Assembly: GCA_000961745.1 (NCBI GenBank) | Contig: LAEA01000095.1 | Location: 1 to 38,373 of the forward strand | Length of the DNA: 38,373 nucleotides | Direction: 5' to 3' | From: Rhodospirillaceae bacterium BRH_c57 | Lineage (GTDB): Bacteria; Pseudomonadota; Alphaproteobacteria; Rhodospirillales; Rhodospirillaceae | Shown here: one piece after another, positions 35,908-38,373 of the stretch | How positions within the stretch are numbered: position 1 is the first letter of the stretch | Layout: every line of letters starts with the position of its first letter | The notes under the pieces: model-generated | The model's database searches: none | Seen by the model: the letters and a program-made list of their open reading frames with translations, nothing else | Told to the model about the DNA's origin: nothing | Program-made: the position numbers and the translations under genes

Positions 35908-37572
35908 CTAAACCGTCGCCGTCTCCGGCCGGGCCTTCAGGGTGAACTCGGAGACATCCGGCATGGGGCGGCCGAAGAAGTAGCCTTGACCGTACTGTAC
36001 TCCGACGTCGCGCAGCAGCCACATGGTCCGCGCGTCCTCGACCATTTCACCGATGGTCTGGATGCCCATGTCCTGGCACAGGGTGGCGATGGCCTTCAGG
36101 AACGGTTTGCCGTGGCGGGTCTTGAAGGCGTCGAGAATATAGCTGCCGTCGATCTTGACGTAATCGACCTGAAGGGCCTTGAGGTACTGGAAGGCGGCCG
36201 CTCCGGCGCCGAAATCGTCGATGGAGATTTGGCAGCCGAAGGAGCGCAGTTTTTGCAGAACCCGGTTGGCCCGATCCAGGTCGCGCAGTTCGGCGGACTC
36301 GGTCACCTCGAACATCAGGCGCGGCAGGATGTCGCGACTTTCTACTAGTAGAAGAAGAAGCTGCTGCACAAAACCATCGCTGCTCAGCGACCGGCCCGAC
36401 AGGTTGACCGCGACCTCGGCCTTGCGGCGCAGGAGAGTGCTGGCCCGCAGTGTCTCGATGGCCTTGCGGACGACCAGAAGGTCAAGCTCGTTGACCACAC
36501 CGAAATCTTCGGCAAATCCGATGAAATGGGCAGGCAAGAACAGCCGGTCGCCCTGCATCATGCGGGCCAGAGCTTCGTAGTGGTGGACCTGCCAGGCGCG
36601 CAGATCGACGATCGGCTGGTAGACCAGCACGAAGTTGTCCGACGCGATGGTCTGGCGGAACGCGTTGACCTTGACCAGGGTTTCGTCCAGCGCGGCGCTG
36701 TAGCTTTCGGTCAGTGATTGCACGGCAAAGCTCTCGCCGCCCTGCTGCACATACTGATTGATGGTGTAGACCAGGGCCTTGCTGAGGTCCTCCTGCGACA
36801 GCGTCCCGCGATCCAGGTGCAAGGTCGATGCCTTGACCTCGATGCCGCCGGAGGCGTCAAACAGGGACGCAATTTCCGAGATCCGGGACTCCATCTGGCC
36901 GGGCGCCAGGGTCTTGTCGTGGATGATGCCGAAGCGGTTGTTCTCCAGCACGCCGATGGAGTTCCCGCCGACCGACCATGCCCGCAGGTAAGACTCGACG
37001 CCGTGCACGAATTTTTCCGCAGTCTCGGGATCGAGGCGTTCGTCCAGGCGGGCATCGGCCAGATCGATGAGGGTCATCTGGACTTCTTCGCCGAACTGCT
37101 GCGCCTCCTTCATGCGGCGTTCGGCCATGATGGCGAAGTCGGCGCTGTTTCGGGCCACGGCTTCGCCCTCGTCGGGGCGGTCCGCACTGCCAGCAGAGCC
37201 ATGCGCGCGGCTGACCGTCAGGTAGCGTTGGTTCGGCCGCTCGGGGAAGGCGATGCCGGACACCATGCCGCGAAAGGCGGCGTGGCCGGGCGGCCGGAAG
37301 GTCACGCTCACGCGGTCCAGGCGGCCGGCACTGGCGATGCGGCGCAGCAATTCATCGACCAGGACTTGTTCGCCGATGTCGATCAGGTCATACAGCGGGC
37401 GGCCGACCATCGATCCGGCGTCCATGCCGAAGAGGGCTCCGGTGGTGCCGGCGGCATAGAGAATGACGCCGTCTTTGTTCAATTCGATCAGTACTTCCGC
37501 ACCGGCGAAGGCGAAGGCAATGAAGCGGTCACGCTGTTCCTTCAGCCGAGCCGTCTGGGCGTCCTGAACCAA
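35908..37572 (-). CDS. PAS / degenerate GGDEF / EAL cyclic-di-GMP phosphodiesterase
   Basis: 554 residues from a TTG start at 37572 chosen for GGGGGAAG upstream; a GTG at 37635 is an alternative without a ribosome site. N-terminal sensor-like domain (about 15-110, FIAFAFAGAEVLIELNKDGV) fits a PAS fold. The middle (about 170-280) resembles a GGDEF domain lacking its catalytic motif (VLENNRFGII). The EAL domain looks active: HYEALARM (about 333), AVNLSGRSL, MFEVTESAEL, ISIDDFGAGAAAFQYLK (about 450), VDYVKIDGSYI, QTIGEMVEDA, GYFFGRPMP. Likely hydrolyses c-di-GMP, affecting motility or attachment. No membrane helices, so cytosolic. Confidence 0.88.
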   Translation of the reverse strand: MVQDAQTARLKEQRDRFIAFAFAGAEVLIELNKDGVILYAAGTTGALFGMDAGSMVGRPLYDLIDIGEQVLVDELLRRIASAGRLDRVSVTFRPPGHAAFRGMVSGIAFPERPNQRYLTVSRAHGSAGSADRPDEGEAVARNSADFAIMAERRMKEAQQFGEEVQMTLIDLADARLDERLDPETAEKFVHGVESYLRAWSVGGNSIGVLENNRFGIIHDKTLAPGQMESRISEIASLFDASGGIEVKASTLHLDRGTLSQEDLSKALVYTINQYVQQGGESFAVQSLTESYSAALDETLVKVNAFRQTIASDNFVLVYQPIVDLRAWQVHHYEALARMMQGDRLFLPAHFIGFAEDFGVVNELDLLVVRKAIETLRASTLLRRKAEVAVNLSGRSLSSDGFVQQLLLLLVESRDILPRLMFEVTESAELRDLDRANRVLQKLRSFGCQISIDDFGAGAAAFQYLKALQVDYVKIDGSYILDAFKTRHGKPFLKAIATLCQDMGIQTIGEMVEDARTMWLLRDVGVQYGQGYFFGRPMPDVSEFTLKARPETATV

Positions 37573-37781
37573 ACCGCTTCCCCCGCGAACGCCAAACTTG
37601 TCTGGGCAGATTAAACGGCCCGGTGTCCTCCGCACAAGGGGCCGTCCGCACAGGGGGCCGTCGGTACTATATGGTCCCCCGTGTTTCCCCGTTCGTGCGG
37701 TTTCCCGTGCATGTGCGGGATGTCAAAAGTATGGTTCAAGGGCCGCCTCCAAAGAGCCCCATTCCCCAAGAGTACCAACAA

Positions 37782-38373
37782 ATGTCTCGCCAGCCGTTCT
37801 CCACGCCGTCGCCCTGGACCGTTCTGGTCGTCACTACGGCGATCCAGGCGATGGTGTCCCTGATTGCCCTGGCGCCGCCCGTGTTTGCCACGGAGGCGGC
37901 GCGGGACATGGGCCTGGATGCGCGCCTGATCGGGTTCTACACGTCGCTGGTCTATCTGGGGGCGATGCTGACCTCGCTCCCGGCCGGTAGTGTGGTGCAA
38001 AGGTTCGGGGCGTTGCGGGTCAGCCAGATGTGCCTTGTCCTGGGGGCCGTCGGGCTCGGCCTGCTGGCCTGGGGCGTGCCGGGGCTGGTCCTGGCCGCCG
38101 CCCTGGTGGTCGGGTTCGGGTATGGCCCAATCACCCCGGCCAGTTCCCATGTCCTGGCCCGCACCACGCCGCCGGAGCGGCGGGGGCTGGTGTTTTCGCT
38201 CAAGCAGACCGGGGTTCCGCTGGGTGGGTTCCTGGCTGGCGCCGTGGTTCCGGTCCTGGTGCTCGGGGTGGGGTGGCAGGGCGCCGCCCTGGTCATCGGG
38301 CTGGCCGGGGTGGTTCTCGCGGTCGCCGCCCAGCCGCTGAGGGCCGCCCTTGACGCCGACCGCAAGGCCGGTG
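37782..38373 (+). CDS. Major facilitator superfamily transporter, N-terminal part (cut by window end)
   Basis: 197 residues are visible, about six transmembrane helices. Between helices 2 and 3 is GSVVQRFGALRVSQM, the loop-2 region of MFS proteins. VLVVTTAIQAMVSLIALAPP forms helix 1 and the frame runs off the window. The family exports or imports small molecules; substrate unknown. Divergent from the EAL gene across 209 bases, which contain a tandem near-repeat (CCGCACAAGGGGCCGTC / CCGCACAGGGGGCCGTC, around 37631-37666). The ribosome site is weak (AAGAG). Confidence 0.85.
   Translation, partial: MSRQPFSTPSPWTVLVVTTAIQAMVSLIALAPPVFATEAARDMGLDARLIGFYTSLVYLGAMLTSLPAGSVVQRFGALRVSQMCLVLGAVGLGLLAWGVPGLVLAAALVVGFGYGPITPASSHVLARTTPPERRGLVFSLKQTGVPLGGFLAGAVVPVLVLGVGWQGAALVIGLAGVVLAVAAQPLRAALDADRKAG

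Overview
The window reads as a high-GC alphaproteobacterial chromosome, most likely Rhodospirillales/Rhodospirillaceae. This rests on the full 14-gene nuo operon followed by birA-coaX-rnj-mce, a fumarate reductase operon, and a gene that I recognise as rhodoquinone synthase (rquA). Species cannot be named from sequence alone.

Region 1 (1-8831) is the right end of a prophage. It holds a tape-measure-like protein cut by the window edge, two tail-tip or baseplate-type proteins, a fibre-like protein, a very glycine-rich adhesin and its small partner. A terminator follows, then a lysis block: holin, GH24 lysozyme with a Glu-Cys-Thr catalytic triad, small lipoprotein, DUF1353 protein. It ends at a 3' fragment of a tRNA-Val(TAC) gene, the attachment scar. 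The integrase and the restored tRNA should lie left of the window.

Region 2 (8832-11116) has a strong hairpin, a small two-helix membrane protein, slyX, a perfect palindrome in the slyX/YeeE divergent spacer, and a YeeE/YedE half-transporter pair. A 600-bp gene-free stretch follows, packed with palindromic repeats.

Region 3 (11117-15738, minus strand) reads, in transcription order, COQ10/START-like protein, rquA, frdA, frdB, frdC, frdD. The frd genes are of the four-subunit enterobacterial (heme-free) type. Region 4 (16063-34135, plus strand) is nuoABCDEFGHIJKLMN-birA-coaX-rnj-mce with a good promoter and an 18-bp palindrome at the expected transcript start. Regions 3 and 4 are divergent neighbours. 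Together they encode an NADH to complex I to rhodoquinol to fumarate reductase chain, including the quinone-making enzyme and a probable quinone-binding chaperone. This is the most interesting biological unit here.

Region 5 (34136-38373) carries a palindromic repeat, tag (3-methyladenine glycosylase I), an unknown secreted protein, another repeat copy, a PAS/degenerate-GGDEF/EAL phosphodiesterase and the start of an MFS transporter.

Two intergenic repeat families (R1 and R2) recur after gene ends. R1 copy A folds on paper into a closing stem with three hairpin arms, and several arms differ between copies by paired, structure-preserving changes. This suggests an undescribed structured element rather than junk.
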